Shown here piece by piece: positions 10,046-19,171 of a DNA stretch of 64,000 nucleotides. Origin of the DNA: Gimesia sp. GTDB lineage: Bacteria > Planctomycetota > Planctomycetia > Planctomycetales > Planctomycetaceae. Each line of letters opens with the position of its first letter. Position 1 is the stretch's first letter. Under the pieces are notes generated by a model, which ran no database searches, was not told the origin of the DNA, and worked only from the letters and a program-made list of their open reading frames with translations. Made by a program: the position numbers and the translations under genes. The DNA lies in the NCBI RefSeq assembly GCF_040219335.1, contig NZ_JAVJSQ010000019.1, positions 62,001-126,000 of the forward strand, in the 5' to 3' direction.

Positions 10046-10792
10046 TTGTTAAGAGCGATAATTAGTGATATTCACGGTAATCTCGAGGCGCTGGAAGCTG
10101 TCCTGGCTGACATTGATCGTCGTGAGATCAGCGAGATTTATTGCCTGGGTGATATCATCGGATATGGACCCAATCCACGGGAATGCATCGATCTGGTCAG
10201 ACAACGATGCAAGAAGTCTCTGCTGGGGAACCACGACCAGGCAGCCTTGTTTGATCCGGAGGGCTTCAATGCCGGTGCCGAACGCGCCATCTTCTGGACT
10301 CGGAAGATGCTGGAGACCGGTGATGCGAATAAAAACCAGGATCGCTGGGATTTTCTGGGCGAACTGCCGCGGATGATTCGCGAGGACAAGTTGCTGTTCG
10401 TGCATGGTTCCGCCCGCAACCCGTTAAACGAATACGTCTTCCCGGAAGACATTTACAACCAGCGCAAAATGGAACGTATTTTTGGTCTGGTCGACCAGTA
10501 CTGCTTCCAGGGACACACTCATATTCCCGGCATTTTCACAGAAAGCATGAATTTCCTTGCTCCAGATGAGATTGATTACGTTTACTCATTCGGCGAGGAA
10601 AAGTTTCTGGTGAATGTCGGTTCGGTGGGACAGCCCCGCGATGCGGATAGCCGCTCTTCCTATGTCATTATCGATGATGAGAAGGTGACCTTCTGCCGGG
10701 TTGAATACGATTTCAACACGACCGCCGAGAAGATTTACGACATTCCTGATTTAGATAACTTTTTGGGCGATCGTCTGCGTGACGGTCGATAA
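10046..10792 (+). CDS. Calcineurin-like metallophosphoesterase (YfcE/ApaH-like)
   Basis: A 248-residue soluble enzyme of the metallophosphoesterase superfamily with its two-metal ligands in order: SDIHGN (Asp8, His10), GDIIGYG near 35, GNHD near 61, an H in FVHGSARNP near 120, and GHTHIPGIF near 156-164. Members hydrolyse phosphomonoesters, cyclic nucleotides or dinucleoside polyphosphates; the substrate here is unknown. The start is TTG at 10046 with GTGGGAG about 8 bases upstream; no ATG lies near. The stop is 2 bases before yidC, so the genes are almost certainly one transcript. Confidence 0.85.
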   Translation: MLRAIISDIHGNLEALEAVLADIDRREISEIYCLGDIIGYGPNPRECIDLVRQRCKKSLLGNHDQAALFDPEGFNAGAERAIFWTRKMLETGDANKNQDRWDFLGELPRMIREDKLLFVHGSARNPLNEYVFPEDIYNQRKMERIFGLVDQYCFQGHTHIPGIFTESMNFLAPDEIDYVYSFGEEKFLVNVGSVGQPRDADSRSSYVIIDDEKVTFCRVEYDFNTTAEKIYDIPDLDNFLGDRLRDGR

Positions 10793-10794
10793 TC

Positions 10795-12924
10795 ATGGAA
10801 CAAAAACGACTTTTACTCTTTGTAGTACTGTCTGCCACAGTCATCTTTTTCTGGCAGATGTTCATATTCCCCCGCATTGCTCCCCGTCCTCAGGTTGTCG
10901 CAGAACAGCAGGCTGAGAACGCGCCTGCGCAGGATGAGCAGGATCCCGATCTGCCGCTGGTGGCGAAAAAACCATCGACTCACGGCGAAGTCAAGCCGTT
11001 GCCCGAACAGCCGGCAGAACAGAAAGCCGGTTTTGCCCGCAATCCCAATCGGACAATCGTACTCGGTTCACTGGACCCGGACTCAGGCTACTTTCTGCAG
11101 GCGAAAATCACGACTCAGGGGGCTGCTGTCCTGGAAGCCTCTTTGAACGATCCACTCTACAGAGACCTGGACGATAACAAGAAACAGTTGCAGATCCTGG
11201 GGGAATTCAGTGGTGCCAAAGAGGTTTCGCGGTCTTTACAGATCGAGATGAAGCAGCTGGACCAGAAACTGGCCCCCTTCCTCACCAATACCCGTCGCGC
11301 TGACTGGAAGGTGCTGGAAGAAGTTAAAGATGCCGACGGAATCATTCATTCGGTCCGCCTGGGTCTGACGGCTCCGGATGGAAGTATCGAAGTTCAGAAG
11401 GTATTCAGCCTGAAAAAATACCCGTTACCTGAGGGAGAAGACTTTCGCGAGTTCCGCAATACCCAGCAGGCCGGTTACCTGATTCACTTCGATCTCAAAC
11501 TGATTAACGAAAGCTCACAAGGGCAGGTGCTGGATTATCAGCTGCTGGGTCCCGTGGGAATTCCGCTGGAGAACGCAGACAATACTCGTAAGTTCCGCGA
11601 TGTTCGCATCGGATTCCTGCAGGACGATATGAGTGTCGACACCACGACCTTATACGCTGCAGACATTATCGAAGAAATTCAGGAACAGAATGTCGAGAAA
11701 TACACACGGGCTTTTCAGTTCGCCGGTGTGGACGTGCAATATTTTGCTGCCCTGCTTACTCCAGATGGCAAGAACTATAAGCCGGAACTGGTCAACGGTG
11801 AGATGCAGTCCAATTATTCTGCGAGTGTCGAGCCGGTGCTCATCCAGCAGAATGTGAAGACCGAAGAGCAGAGCCGCATCACGGTCAAAATCAATTCTGA
11901 TGAAATCGAACTGCCCGCCGGCGGTGAGACCGAGCACAGCTATGCTCTGTATGCCGGCCCCAAACGGGAATCGTTGCTCGGACCGCCGTTGAAGGCGACC
12001 GAGATCATGGATTTCGGCTTCTTCGGTCCGGTAGCCAAACTGATGTTGTGGCTGCTGACGACATTGCACAGCATTGGGTTGTCTTACGGGATCGCCATCG
12101 TCTGCCTGACTGTGATCGTGCGGGGAAGTCTGTATCCCCTGTCGCGTAAGCAGGCCGTAGGTGCTCAGAAGATGAAAGAGCTGCAACCGCAGATCGCCGA
12201 GCTGAAAAAGAAATATGGCGATGATCGCGAGAAACTGGGCCGGGCGCAGATGGAGTTGTTCAGCAAGAACAACTACAACCCGCTGGCTGGCTGTCTGCCG
12301 ATCTTCCTGCAGCTGCCGATTTTCTTTGGTCTTTATACCGCGTTGAACAACGCCGTCCAGTTGCGGGGAACCCCGTTCCTCTGGATCGACAACCTGGCTG
12401 CTCCGGATGCCCTGTTCAAGCTGCCGTTCAATCTGCCGGTACTGGGAGATAACTTCAACCTGCTGCCATTGATCACAGTGGGGCTGTTTGTGGTACAGCA
12501 AAAGCTGTTCATGCCGCCCCCGACTGACAAAGACCAGGAACTGCAGCACAAGATCATGAACTACATGATGATCGCGATGGGCTTCCTGTTCTACCGTGTG
12601 CCGGCCGGTTTGTGTGTGTACTTCATCGCATCCAGTTTGTGGGGGATCTGTGAGCGGAAGCTGCTGGATTTCCAGGCCAAACGTCATCCTGCAACCAGTG
12701 CCGATCCGAATGTGATCGAAGTTACAGCTGAGACGAAGAAGTCTTCGCCGAACAAGAACAAGAAGACGGACAAAGAGGATGAACAGCCTGCGAAAAAAGG
12801 CTGGTTTGCCCGCTTGCAGGAGATTGCCGACCAGGCTCAGACCCAGGCAGCGCTGAATGAAAAACAGCGCGATCAGAATCCCCGCGACAAAGGCAACGGG
12901 AAGAAGTCCAAGAAACGTCGATAG
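10795..12924 (+). CDS. yidC: Membrane protein insertase YidC
   Basis: A 709-residue inner-membrane insertase (Oxa1/Alb3 family) that inserts and folds membrane proteins alone or with Sec. The N-terminal anchor is residues 5-22. A Pro/Gln-rich linker leads to the large periplasmic P1 domain (about 80-395). The conserved insertase core is about 400-625: TLHSIGLSYGIAIV, then YPLSRKQ, a charged cytoplasmic hairpin (MKELQPQIAELKKKYGDD), NPLAGCLPIFLQLPIFFGLY, and further helices to about 625. The Lys-rich tail ends KKSKKRR and likely contacts the ribosome. It is flanked by mnmE, a common bacterial arrangement. Confidence 0.96.
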   Translation: MEQKRLLLFVVLSATVIFFWQMFIFPRIAPRPQVVAEQQAENAPAQDEQDPDLPLVAKKPSTHGEVKPLPEQPAEQKAGFARNPNRTIVLGSLDPDSGYFLQAKITTQGAAVLEASLNDPLYRDLDDNKKQLQILGEFSGAKEVSRSLQIEMKQLDQKLAPFLTNTRRADWKVLEEVKDADGIIHSVRLGLTAPDGSIEVQKVFSLKKYPLPEGEDFREFRNTQQAGYLIHFDLKLINESSQGQVLDYQLLGPVGIPLENADNTRKFRDVRIGFLQDDMSVDTTTLYAADIIEEIQEQNVEKYTRAFQFAGVDVQYFAALLTPDGKNYKPELVNGEMQSNYSASVEPVLIQQNVKTEEQSRITVKINSDEIELPAGGETEHSYALYAGPKRESLLGPPLKATEIMDFGFFGPVAKLMLWLLTTLHSIGLSYGIAIVCLTVIVRGSLYPLSRKQAVGAQKMKELQPQIAELKKKYGDDREKLGRAQMELFSKNNYNPLAGCLPIFLQLPIFFGLYTALNNAVQLRGTPFLWIDNLAAPDALFKLPFNLPVLGDNFNLLPLITVGLFVVQQKLFMPPPTDKDQELQHKIMNYMMIAMGFLFYRVPAGLCVYFIASSLWGICERKLLDFQAKRHPATSADPNVIEVTAETKKSSPNKNKKTDKEDEQPAKKGWFARLQEIADQAQTQAALNEKQRDQNPRDKGNGKKSKKRR

Positions 12925-12948
12925 TCAGCACGTCCTGAGAGACGCGAC

Positions 12949-14328
12949 ATGAACCTGCAGTTTGACGATACGATTGTTGCACTGGCGTCTGCTCCCGGAG
13001 CAGGCGCAGCCGGCCTGATTCGCATCAGTGGTCGTGAGATTCTGCCCTGTCTGTCAGCCTGTTTTGAAGCGGAAACGGACTGGCAGCAGAGTATGCGCTC
13101 GCAGCGGTATCCGGGAACATTGCAACTGGCGGGTTCTGAAACCCGCCTGCCCGGGGCACTCTATTACTGGCCGACGGCGCGGAGCTTCACCGGTCAGCCG
13201 CTGGCGGAATTTCATACCGTCAGTTCTCCCCCTCTGCTGGAAGCCGCCATCGAGCAGATCGCTTCCCGCGGTGCCCGCATGGCGCGGCCCGGAGAATTCA
13301 CCTTGCGGGCCTTTCTGGCAGGACGCGTCGACCTGATGCAGGCCGAAGCGGTACTGGGAGTCATCGATGCTCACGATCACGAAGAGCTGAACCTGGCGCT
13401 CAGTCAGCTGGCAGGTGGTGTCTCGACCCGGATCGGACGGGCACGTATTGAGCTGCTGGAACTGCTGGCCGAACTGGAAGCGGGGCTCGATTTTGTCGAG
13501 GAAGATATTGAATTCATTGACCGCATGACACTGGTCTCTCGACTGCAGGGGATTCGCGAGTTCTGCGAGCAGCTGTATGCCGACTCGGCACAGCGGATGG
13601 AGTCGACGGGCAGTCTGTCGCTGGTGCTGGCGGGGCTGCCTAATGCAGGGAAAAGCACACTGTATAACGCGCTGGTCGGGGATGCCGAAGCCGCGCTCGT
13701 GTCAGACGTCGCTGGTACGACCCGCGATTACCTGGTGACGCCTCTTAACTGGAAAGGTCAGAGCATCCACTTGATTGATACCGCCGGCCTGGAAACGGGA
13801 GCCCATGAAATTTCAGTCAGTGCTCAGAACTTTCGTCAGGCACAGACCCAGCAGGCGGATCTGGTAGTCTGGTGCACGGCCGCTGATTTGACGCCTGAAA
13901 TGAGCGCCGAGGACCGCAGTCAGCGCGATCTGTTGGCAGCCGTGCGCAATGTTCTGACAGTGAGAACGAAAAGTGATCTCTCCCCTGCTCCACTGGAGTC
14001 TCACTCCATAAAGGCTGACCTGGAAATCAGTGTTGCGGAGGGAACTGGTTTGAAAGCTCTGCAGGATCAGATTCTGGAACGGCTGTCTGAGACGCATCGC
14101 GGGGGGAGGCATCTGATCGGTTCCACTGCGTCACGGTGTCGGGAAAGTCTGCGAGCGGCGGGGGAATCTTTGGGGGCTGCGGAAGAGGCTGCTGAACTTC
14201 AGCTGGGAGAAGAACTGGTGGCGATCGAAATACGCGAAGCCCTGCAGCATCTGGGGCAGATCGTCGGCCAGGTTTACACCGACGATATCCTCGATCGTAT
14301 CTTCAGCAAGTTCTGCATCGGTAAATAA
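12949..14328 (+). CDS. mnmE: tRNA uridine-5-carboxymethylaminomethyl modification GTPase MnmE
   Basis: A 459-residue G protein that, with MnmG, modifies U34 of certain tRNAs. The N-terminal folate-binding domain starts DTIVALASAPGAGAAGLIRISG. The central helical domain holds a Ras-like GTPase with G1 GLPNAGKST (near 225), G2 AGTTRD, G3 DTAGL and G4 TKSD (a variant of NKxD). It ends with the diagnostic FCIGK, whose cysteine is functionally important in the family. The gene is 24 bases after yidC on the same strand. Confidence 0.96.
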   Translation: MNLQFDDTIVALASAPGAGAAGLIRISGREILPCLSACFEAETDWQQSMRSQRYPGTLQLAGSETRLPGALYYWPTARSFTGQPLAEFHTVSSPPLLEAAIEQIASRGARMARPGEFTLRAFLAGRVDLMQAEAVLGVIDAHDHEELNLALSQLAGGVSTRIGRARIELLELLAELEAGLDFVEEDIEFIDRMTLVSRLQGIREFCEQLYADSAQRMESTGSLSLVLAGLPNAGKSTLYNALVGDAEAALVSDVAGTTRDYLVTPLNWKGQSIHLIDTAGLETGAHEISVSAQNFRQAQTQQADLVVWCTAADLTPEMSAEDRSQRDLLAAVRNVLTVRTKSDLSPAPLESHSIKADLEISVAEGTGLKALQDQILERLSETHRGGRHLIGSTASRCRESLRAAGESLGAAEEAAELQLGEELVAIEIREALQHLGQIVGQVYTDDILDRIFSKFCIGK

Positions 14329-14345
14329 ATAGTCGCATCAGACGT

Positions 14346-15953
14346 TCAGCGAGCGTGAAGCCAGTCCGGCACAGTTCCCGTCTCAATCCCCATCTGCGGA
14401 ATGAAGTAGAAGAACATGAAGGCCGTGAGCAGGAATACGCCGATCAGATTCAGGATGATGCCGTAAGTCAGCATGTCGGACATCTTGATTTTTCCCGAAG
14501 CAAAGACAATCGCATTCGGGGGTGTAGCGATCGGCATGGTAAACGCGCAACTGGCGGAGATCGCTGCGGGAATCATGATCAACCGAGGGTCAATTTCCAG
14601 ACTGACCGCGGTAGCAGCCAGGATCGGCAGCACCGTATTCACGGTTGCGATGTTCGATGTGAATTCGGTCAGGAAGGTCAGCATCAGGCAGGCGGCCAGA
14701 ACCAGAGCCCAGGCGGGCCAGCCGGCGATTACCTGCGAAAAGACATGGCCTACCCAGTCGGAGAGTTCGGTCGATTTGAAAGCGCCCGCGATGGCGAAGC
14801 CGCCACCAATCAGCAGCAGGACTCCCCAGGGCAAACGCTCTGCGGTTTCCCAGTCCATGAGATATTCAGTTTGTCCTGTTTCGGATTTCCGGGCAGGAAT
14901 GGCAAACATCAGAATCGCCATTCCCATGGCGACCGTCGAATCGTGGACCCAGCTTGAAGCCTGGTCCGCGGGGATGCCCCATTTCTTGAGGAAGTGAATC
15001 GGTAACTGTTCCCAGCCGGCCAGCAGCTCCCATTCACCAAAGATCAATGGTTTTCGTGTTACCCAGAGGATAGCGGTGGTGGCGAAGACGAACAGCATCA
15101 GGACTTCCGCGCGGGTGGGCTGTCCCAGATTCTGAATCTGTTCCTGCATAATATTGCGGGAAGATGTTTTTGAACTGGAAAGTGATGGCATTCTCCAGCA
15201 GAGAACCAGCCAGGTGATCATAATAAAGGTCACCCCGAACGGGACAACCATGATCATCCACTCCCCTGCCGAGAGTTGTGGACCTTGTGGAAACTGAGCG
15301 AGCCAGATCTGCTGAAAGGCGATATTGGTGGGCGTGCCGATCAGCGTGGTGACACCGCCGATGCTGGCGGAATATGCGATGCCCAGCAGCAGCGCGACTG
15401 AGAAGTGGCGAATCGCTTTTGAAGAATCGACATCAGAATCGAACAGTGAGAGTTCGGACATGGAACCGATGATCGCCATGCCGATAGGGAGCATAAGCAG
15501 CGTCGAGGCGGTATTACTGATCCACATCGAAAGGAAGCCGGTCGCGAACAGGAACCCCAGCACCACCCGGCGGGGGCTCGATCCGACGACATTAATTGTA
15601 TGCAGGGCAATCCGTCGATGAACGCCCCATTTTTCGATACCCAATGCGATAATGAATCCACCCATATACAGAAAGATATTCTGATTAATATAAGCCTGAC
15701 TGACCGTCGCCGGGTTCTGGATACCGAACAGGGGAAAGGCAAACAACGGAACCAGGCTGGTGACGGCAATGGGCAGTGCCTGCGTCATCCAGAGGATTGC
15801 CATCAGCGCGGTTACCGCTGCCAGACGCTGCGCAGCGGAGGTCATGTCGTCCGGTGTCGGCAGATTCAGAATAATCACAAACGCGATCAGGCTGAAAAGT
15901 TTACCGTAGAAGGGAATCCGGCTTTCTGAAGTGTGTGATGCGTCGCCAATCAC
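14346..15953 (-). CDS. SLC13/DASS-family sodium:anion symporter
   Basis: A 535-residue inner-membrane protein with about 11-12 hydrophobic segments. Both family hallmarks are visible: SNTASTLLMLPIGMAI in the first half (the SNT substrate/sodium motif) and TEFTSNIATVNTVLPIL with MPIATPPNAIVFASG in the second. The family imports dicarboxylates, citrate or sulfate/phosphate with sodium; I cannot separate these here. It is convergent with mnmE, with 17 bases between the stops, and follows the universal stress gene on the same strand about 86 bases away. Confidence 0.88.
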   Translation of the reverse strand: MIGDASHTSESRIPFYGKLFSLIAFVIILNLPTPDDMTSAAQRLAAVTALMAILWMTQALPIAVTSLVPLFAFPLFGIQNPATVSQAYINQNIFLYMGGFIIALGIEKWGVHRRIALHTINVVGSSPRRVVLGFLFATGFLSMWISNTASTLLMLPIGMAIIGSMSELSLFDSDVDSSKAIRHFSVALLLGIAYSASIGGVTTLIGTPTNIAFQQIWLAQFPQGPQLSAGEWMIMVVPFGVTFIMITWLVLCWRMPSLSSSKTSSRNIMQEQIQNLGQPTRAEVLMLFVFATTAILWVTRKPLIFGEWELLAGWEQLPIHFLKKWGIPADQASSWVHDSTVAMGMAILMFAIPARKSETGQTEYLMDWETAERLPWGVLLLIGGGFAIAGAFKSTELSDWVGHVFSQVIAGWPAWALVLAACLMLTFLTEFTSNIATVNTVLPILAATAVSLEIDPRLIMIPAAISASCAFTMPIATPPNAIVFASGKIKMSDMLTYGIILNLIGVFLLTAFMFFYFIPQMGIETGTVPDWLHAR

Positions 15954-16039
15954 GAAGAGAGTATCCCTGAGTTATCAGCAGGCGCGCTCCCCAGGGAGCA
16001 GGCACTGTCAACAGGTTAAATCAGCGTGCCGAATCAGGA

Positions 16040-16507
16040 TTAGTCCTGTGCCGGATGAATGAACTGGTGTCCTTTGGGGCGGACGGTCAGTACCGGACAG
16101 GGAGCTTTCCGCACGACCTTCTCTGCTACACTTCCGAGCAGGAGGTGCGCTGTGAAGGAGCGCCCGTGAGTACCGACGACAATGACGTCAATGTCTTCTT
16201 TTTTCGCGTACTTCAGAATGTCGACAAACGGGTTGCCGTGAACCCAGTGAGTGACCAGGTCGAGCCCCTCTTTATCTTCGTCCAGAATCCAGTTTTCGAG
16301 TCGGGTTTTGGCGAAGTTTTCGAAGTCTTCCTTGGGCGGAAGTGCATAGCTTTCAAACATGGGCATGTAGACAATGGGGTCTTCAATCACGTTCAGCAGA
16401 TGCAGCTGGGCATCGAATTTCCGTGCCAGTTCGACAGCGTATTGAGTAGCGGCCTGAGAGGGTTCACTGAAGTCTGTGGGGATGAGGATTTTGTTGATTT
16501 CAATCAT
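16040..16507 (-). CDS. Universal stress protein (UspA family)
   Basis: A single-domain 155-residue Usp. The start KILIPTDFSEPSQAATQYAVELA has the first strand with its Asp. The ATP-binding signature of the ATP-type Usp proteins (Gly-x2-Gly-x9-Gly-Ser) is present as VGTHGR, LLLGSVAEKV, followed by CPVLTVRP. Such proteins act in the cytoplasm in stress and energy-limited survival. Start ATG at 16507. Possibly co-transcribed with the downstream symporter. Confidence 0.92.
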   Translation of the reverse strand: MIEINKILIPTDFSEPSQAATQYAVELARKFDAQLHLLNVIEDPIVYMPMFESYALPPKEDFENFAKTRLENWILDEDKEGLDLVTHWVHGNPFVDILKYAKKEDIDVIVVGTHGRSFTAHLLLGSVAEKVVRKAPCPVLTVRPKGHQFIHPAQD

Positions 16508-16794
16508 GAGCGGTATCCTTTCAGTGGCCGGGCCGACTAAATTATTCTAGGGGCAATCATTGCAAGCAGGCTCCATTATAAGGGGAGTTGTGCCGGAAAC
16601 AATAGACGGGGGAAGTGGGAAACGACATTCGAAAAAGTGTTTCTTTTTTTTGTTAAGAAACCGAGGTCGTGGTTTGTGAAACCGGGATGATCTCCTTATG
16701 ATGAGTTGAGGCTCCCGAGAGGCGGGGGCCTGTTTTGTAATGAAAACCGAACAATTTGAGACCTAGAGAAACAATCAATCGGGGAGGCAGAAGA

Positions 16795-17643
16795 ATGGAA
16801 AAATGGCCTATTGGTGTATTCGCATCCGTCGACGCGGGACTGGGGGTACACTTCGATGTCGTCCAGGAATTAGGAATCCCCACGATTCAGATTCACGCAC
16901 CGCATGCGGAGACCCGGTCGAAAGAACTCGCCGACGAATTCATGAAGAAATGCAATGCTGCCGGCATTGAGCTGACGTGTGTCTTCGGTGGCTTTGAAGG
17001 TGAAAGCTATGCAGACATCGAAACCACGAAGAAGACTGTAGGCCTGGTTCCACTGCAAACCCGGGCTGCCCGCGTGGAAGAGATGAAAGGGATCTCCGAT
17101 TTCGCCCGGATGCTGGGCTGTGATGCCGTCGCTCTGCACATCGGTTTTGTCCCGGAAGACCGCGAGTCGGCTGACTATCTCGATCTGGTCAAAGTGACCC
17201 AGGAACTGCTGGATCATGTCAAAGTCAATGGCCAGACACTGAACCTGGAAACCGGACAGGAAAGTGCCGATCATCTGCTCGATTTCATTGGCGATGTCGC
17301 ACGTGATAACCTCAAAATCAATTTCGATCCCGCAAATATGATTCTGTACGGGACGGGGGATCCCATCGCTGCCCTGAAACGGGTGGGGCACCTGGTCGCC
17401 AGCGTTCACTGTAAAGATGCGACCTGGGCACCGGAAGCCGATCGCGGTGTCGCCTGGGGGGCAGAAGTGCCTCTGGGTGAAGGTGATGTTGGCATGGGAA
17501 CCTATCTGCGAACGCTGAATGAAATCGGCTACACCGGTCCCCTGACAATCGAACGGGAAATTCCCGAACAGCGGGATCAGCAGAAAGCCGATATTGGTAA
17601 GGCGGTCAAACTGCTGGAAGAGCTGAAAGAACAGCTGGCCTGA
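16795..17643 (+). CDS. Sugar phosphate isomerase/epimerase (xylose isomerase-like TIM barrel)
   Basis: A 282-residue TIM-barrel protein of the AP endonuclease family 2 / xylose isomerase-like superfamily. Barrel strands and metal-ligand acidic residues include LNLETGQE near 163, INFDPANM near 180, SVHCKDATW near 205 and TIEREIP near 255. The ATG at 16795 has an ideal GGGGAGG 7 bases upstream, so I prefer it over the in-frame TTG at 16756. The substrate cannot be inferred. The next gene, fhcB, follows on the same strand after 41 bases. Confidence 0.82.
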   Translation: MEKWPIGVFASVDAGLGVHFDVVQELGIPTIQIHAPHAETRSKELADEFMKKCNAAGIELTCVFGGFEGESYADIETTKKTVGLVPLQTRAARVEEMKGISDFARMLGCDAVALHIGFVPEDRESADYLDLVKVTQELLDHVKVNGQTLNLETGQESADHLLDFIGDVARDNLKINFDPANMILYGTGDPIAALKRVGHLVASVHCKDATWAPEADRGVAWGAEVPLGEGDVGMGTYLRTLNEIGYTGPLTIEREIPEQRDQQKADIGKAVKLLEELKEQLA

Positions 17644-17684
17644 ATGCTGCCTGTTTCCCCTGAAACTGCTGGCGGAGACTGTCT

Positions 17685-18938
17685 GTGAAGAACGTGTTTG
17701 AAGATGTGACCTGTGCCGGATGTTGTTGCGTCTGCGATGACATCGAGGTCACAACAGACGGCCAACAGATACTTGACGTGCAGACCACCTGCCCCCAGGG
17801 GCAGGCGTGGTTTGCGCGCTCCCGCCAGACGAATCAGTTACAGCCCCTGATCAGTGGCGCTGTAAAGTCTCACGAAGCTGCGTTGACCTGCGCTGCAGAG
17901 CTGATTCAAAATGCGACCTCTCCTCTGCTGTTCGGCATGGGACAATCCGCGACCGAAGCGCAACGGGCTGCCATCAGTCTGGCGGATCGAATCGGAGCCA
18001 CGATCGACAGCGGTGCCTCAGCCTCCACGCGAGCACTGCAGCAGGTTGGAGAAGCCTCCTGCACACTGGGAGAAGTGCGTAGTCGTGCGGATCTGATTAT
18101 CTACTGGAACGCGGAGAGTCTACGGACGAATCCCCATCACCAGCAGAGCCTGAAACCCGGGGCCGAACCGGTTTCGCGGAAAATCGTCACTGTTGGTTCT
18201 TCCGTGTCAGATGAAAGTGCTGAGGTTGATCTTAAACTCAGTGTTCCTGTTGAGGGGGAATTTGAAACCCTCTGGCGGTTGCGGGCACTGCTCAGAGGGA
18301 TTGAGCTGAATGGGGAGGTCTCCCCAGGTCTGTCAGCCGGAGAACTGGAATCACTGGCAGCGCTGATTCGGCAGAGTCGCTATATTGTGATTTTTTTCGG
18401 ACCTGCTGTCTCTGAAGATCGCCTGTTCCATCGTAAGTTGGAAGCACTTTCACTACTGGCCCGGGAGATTCAGTCTGAACGTCGCTGTCATACCATCAAT
18501 GTTCCTGCTTCGGGGGCTGCGAAAGGGGCCGAACCGGTGCTGGCCTGGCAGACAGGTTACGCGGCGGCGGTGAATTTTGCGGTCGGGTATCCCCGTTTTT
18601 CTCCCTGTGAATATGCGACAGTCCGCATGCTGGAGCAGGGAGAAGCCGATGTCTGTCTGCTGATTGGTGATGCACCTTTGACGGGACTTTCGGAGCTGGC
18701 CCTGCAGCAGTTGCAACAGACTCCACTGATTTATGTCGGCCCTGCACCTCTGAGTGACCTTGAGCCGGAAGTCTTTATCCCGACAGGGATCTCCGGCATT
18801 CATTCAGCCGGTTCCCTCTACCGTTTTGACGGAACGCCGCTTCCATTACGTGCACTGATTCCCACGCCTCAGCCCAGTGAAGCAGAGGTGCTGCAGCAAC
18901 TCGAAAGCCTGCTCACGCCTGTTTTGCCTATCTGTTAG
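17685..18938 (+). CDS. fhcB: Formylmethanofuran dehydrogenase subunit B-like (FhcB/FwdB)
   Basis: A 417-residue protein. The N-terminus TCAGCCCVCDDIEV (Cys10, 13, 14, 15, 17) matches the Cys-rich start of FwdB/FhcB, and the body follows the molybdopterin-oxidoreductase-like fold (LFGMGQSATEAQRAAI near 80, a C-terminal FIPTGISGIHSAGSLYRFDG). In bacteria FhcB belongs to the formyltransferase/hydrolase complex of tetrahydromethanopterin-linked C1 metabolism, which releases formate; planctomycetes are known to carry this pathway. The other Fhc subunits are not in this window. Start is GTG with GGCGGAGA 6 bases upstream. Whether it binds a cofactor is not decidable from sequence alone. Confidence 0.8.
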   Translation: MKNVFEDVTCAGCCCVCDDIEVTTDGQQILDVQTTCPQGQAWFARSRQTNQLQPLISGAVKSHEAALTCAAELIQNATSPLLFGMGQSATEAQRAAISLADRIGATIDSGASASTRALQQVGEASCTLGEVRSRADLIIYWNAESLRTNPHHQQSLKPGAEPVSRKIVTVGSSVSDESAEVDLKLSVPVEGEFETLWRLRALLRGIELNGEVSPGLSAGELESLAALIRQSRYIVIFFGPAVSEDRLFHRKLEALSLLAREIQSERRCHTINVPASGAAKGAEPVLAWQTGYAAAVNFAVGYPRFSPCEYATVRMLEQGEADVCLLIGDAPLTGLSELALQQLQQTPLIYVGPAPLSDLEPEVFIPTGISGIHSAGSLYRFDGTPLPLRALIPTPQPSEAEVLQQLESLLTPVLPIC

Positions 18939-19171
18939 CAGGTAAAACCCTTAGGTGATTTCTGGCGAGACAGCGTGACTGTTATAACCGTCAGAACCTG
19001 AATGAGATTTTTACCACGGATATCCCTCCTCAGGTGAGGGAGCAGAATTCTGACCTAGAGTTAAAATAAGTCTCTACTCAGGAGAACCATGGTGTAGCCG
19101 GCAGCTCACACTGACGCTTAAAGCTGTCGGATTACATCAGTACTTCTTTATGGTTTGCTCAGGTTCCGATT

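Noticed and set aside
11650-12687. Long minus-strand frame (345 codons) inside yidC
   Set aside because: It is antisense to a clearly conserved gene and is rich in His/Gln/Arg, a shadow of yidC codon use.
19024-19045. Hairpin CCCTC...GAGGG after fhcB, considered as terminator
   Set aside because: Stem is only 5 bp and no T tract follows.
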